Origin: Eopsaltria australis
Taxonomy: Eukaryota > Chordata > Aves > Passeriformes > Petroicidae
Assembly: GCA_034509425.1 (NCBI GenBank)
Contig: JAVTVJ010000118.1
Location: 2,232,001 to 2,296,000 of the forward strand
Direction of reading: 5' to 3'
DNA: 64,000 nt
Below the pieces are notes generated by a model. That model worked only from the letters and a program-made list of their open reading frames with translations. It was not told the DNA's origin and ran no database searches. Positions 63,201-64,000 of this stretch are shown here, piece after piece. Each line of letters starts with the position of its first letter. Position 1 is the first letter of the stretch. The translations under genes and the position numbers were made by a program.

Positions 63201-64000
63201 TGCTGCCAGTTGCCACCAGGTATCTCCTGAGAAATTATTTTAAGCAAACAATGGCAACGGACAAAATATCAACAAAAACAGAATCAGTAAGAGCAGACTC
63301 TGCATGCTGTGCAAAAATATGTGTTCTTTTAGGTAATAAAAAAACCCCAGCCATGAATTCCTCTGGCTCCAATTCCTTTCTAAGTTGCCTTTTGCTTTTG
63401 TATGCTTTTCTTCCTTCCCTTGTGATTGTTCCCTACATGTAGCTGTTAAAGATATTTTAAGTACAGACAGGGATTGCCTGTAGCACTGACTAAATGAGAC
63501 TGTCACATAGGAAGGTTGTAAATGCACACAAATAATAAAGAAAAATCTAGGACTTTGGCTACCACCACCTGCTCATAATAATCTCTGATGGCCTCTGGCA
63601 AAGCAAGAAACTGAAGATGAAACAATACTTTCAATTGCATAAGGGGGTTGTTTGTCCTGGGTGGTACTATGCAAAAGGTGTGTCGCAGGAATCATTGTGG
63701 GGGTGGGTAGAGAAAAGACATCATAGGAATCCTGGTCATGCGAAATCTCCTTGATAAAATTCAAAGAAGGCTGTGAAGAACTCTCCAAAAAAAGTGCAAG
63801 CATTTGCTCCATTTAAAACTGGATGGTGCAGTTTCCTGATCCAGTGCTGGAAGGAGGGACAGGGCACTTCCAGCAGTGTGGACAGAGACAGAATGACTTT
63901 GCTCCTTCATCTGTGGGTACAGCTCAGACCTCAGGATGTGCTGTTTGCTCATGAGCAACGGAATGGCCAGGGGAGTATCGAAACATTTAAGAACAAAAAA
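54299..64000. other. Non-coding AT-rich interval
   Basis: Nearly 10 kb without a recognisable gene or transposon. It contains a polypyrimidine tract at 56161-56237 and a C8 run near 62990. The longest frames (110 codons minus at 57984-58316; 108 codons plus at 58307-58633) show no domain. The last kilobase has several overlapping frames of 60-95 codons on both strands with no sign of selection that I can see. Confidence 0.5.
56161..56237. repeat. Polypyrimidine tract with (TTC)n core
   Basis: About 75 bp of almost pure T and C with a TTCTTCTTCTTCTTC core flanked by T-runs. The complementary strand is a purine tract, a type of sequence able to form triplex (H-DNA) structures. Confidence 0.92.

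Noticed and set aside
1..64000. CRISPR arrays, bacterial operons, riboswitches or phage modules
   Set aside because: No regularly spaced direct repeats with unique spacers and no dense coding are present. Microsatellites, CR1 and LTRs identify vertebrate nuclear DNA.
1..64000. tRNA or other structured RNA genes
   Set aside because: I saw no A-box/B-box pair with a cloverleaf. A covariance-model scan would be needed to exclude diverged snoRNA or miRNA hairpins.

Overview
The window looks like bird nuclear DNA from a gene-poor region. It is AT-rich and CpG-poor. It has microsatellites ((AC)n, (TAA)n) and homopolymer tracts, no gene-dense coding signal, and several copies of the CR1 LINE, the dominant retrotransposon of birds and other sauropsids. 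Pieces of what I recognise from memory as avian endogenous-retrovirus (ERV) LTR families are also present. I could not run any search, so family names rest on remembered consensus sequence and on visible motifs. No confident host protein-coding gene, tRNA, rRNA or known ncRNA can be supported. The window is best read as intergenic, or as the inside of a very large intron.

Layout. 1-4.2 kb: unique DNA with two (AC)n tracts and one (TAA)n tract. 4.24-4.95 kb: a minus-strand CR1 that joins the 3' end to an upstream reverse-transcriptase (RT) piece, with the middle missing. 5-11 kb: unique DNA. 11.07-12.41 kb: the longest CR1 copy, plus strand, with decayed RT. 13.95-14.02 kb: a three-copy 26-bp tandem repeat. 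About 14.2-15.0 kb: a probable antisense LTR with TATA and poly(A) signals. 15-30 kb: mostly unique DNA, with an orphan LTR end at 21.3 kb. 30.1-31.8 kb: two parts of one LTR family in opposite orientation, explained most simply by a local inversion. 39.56-40.55 kb: an LTR stub directly abutting a plus-strand CR1. 46.47-48.02 kb: two CR1 pieces facing opposite ways. 53.99-54.30 kb: a short CR1 3' end. The remainder, to 64 kb, is unique AT-rich DNA.

Nothing here amounts to a new multi-gene system. The items most worth a second look are the LTR inversion at 30-31.8 kb, the inverted CR1 pair at 46.5-48 kb, the antisense LTR at 14.2-15 kb, and three weak exon-like signals (20,237-20,329; 25,075-25,536; 34,732-34,818). 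The exon-like signals need transcript or conservation data to judge.
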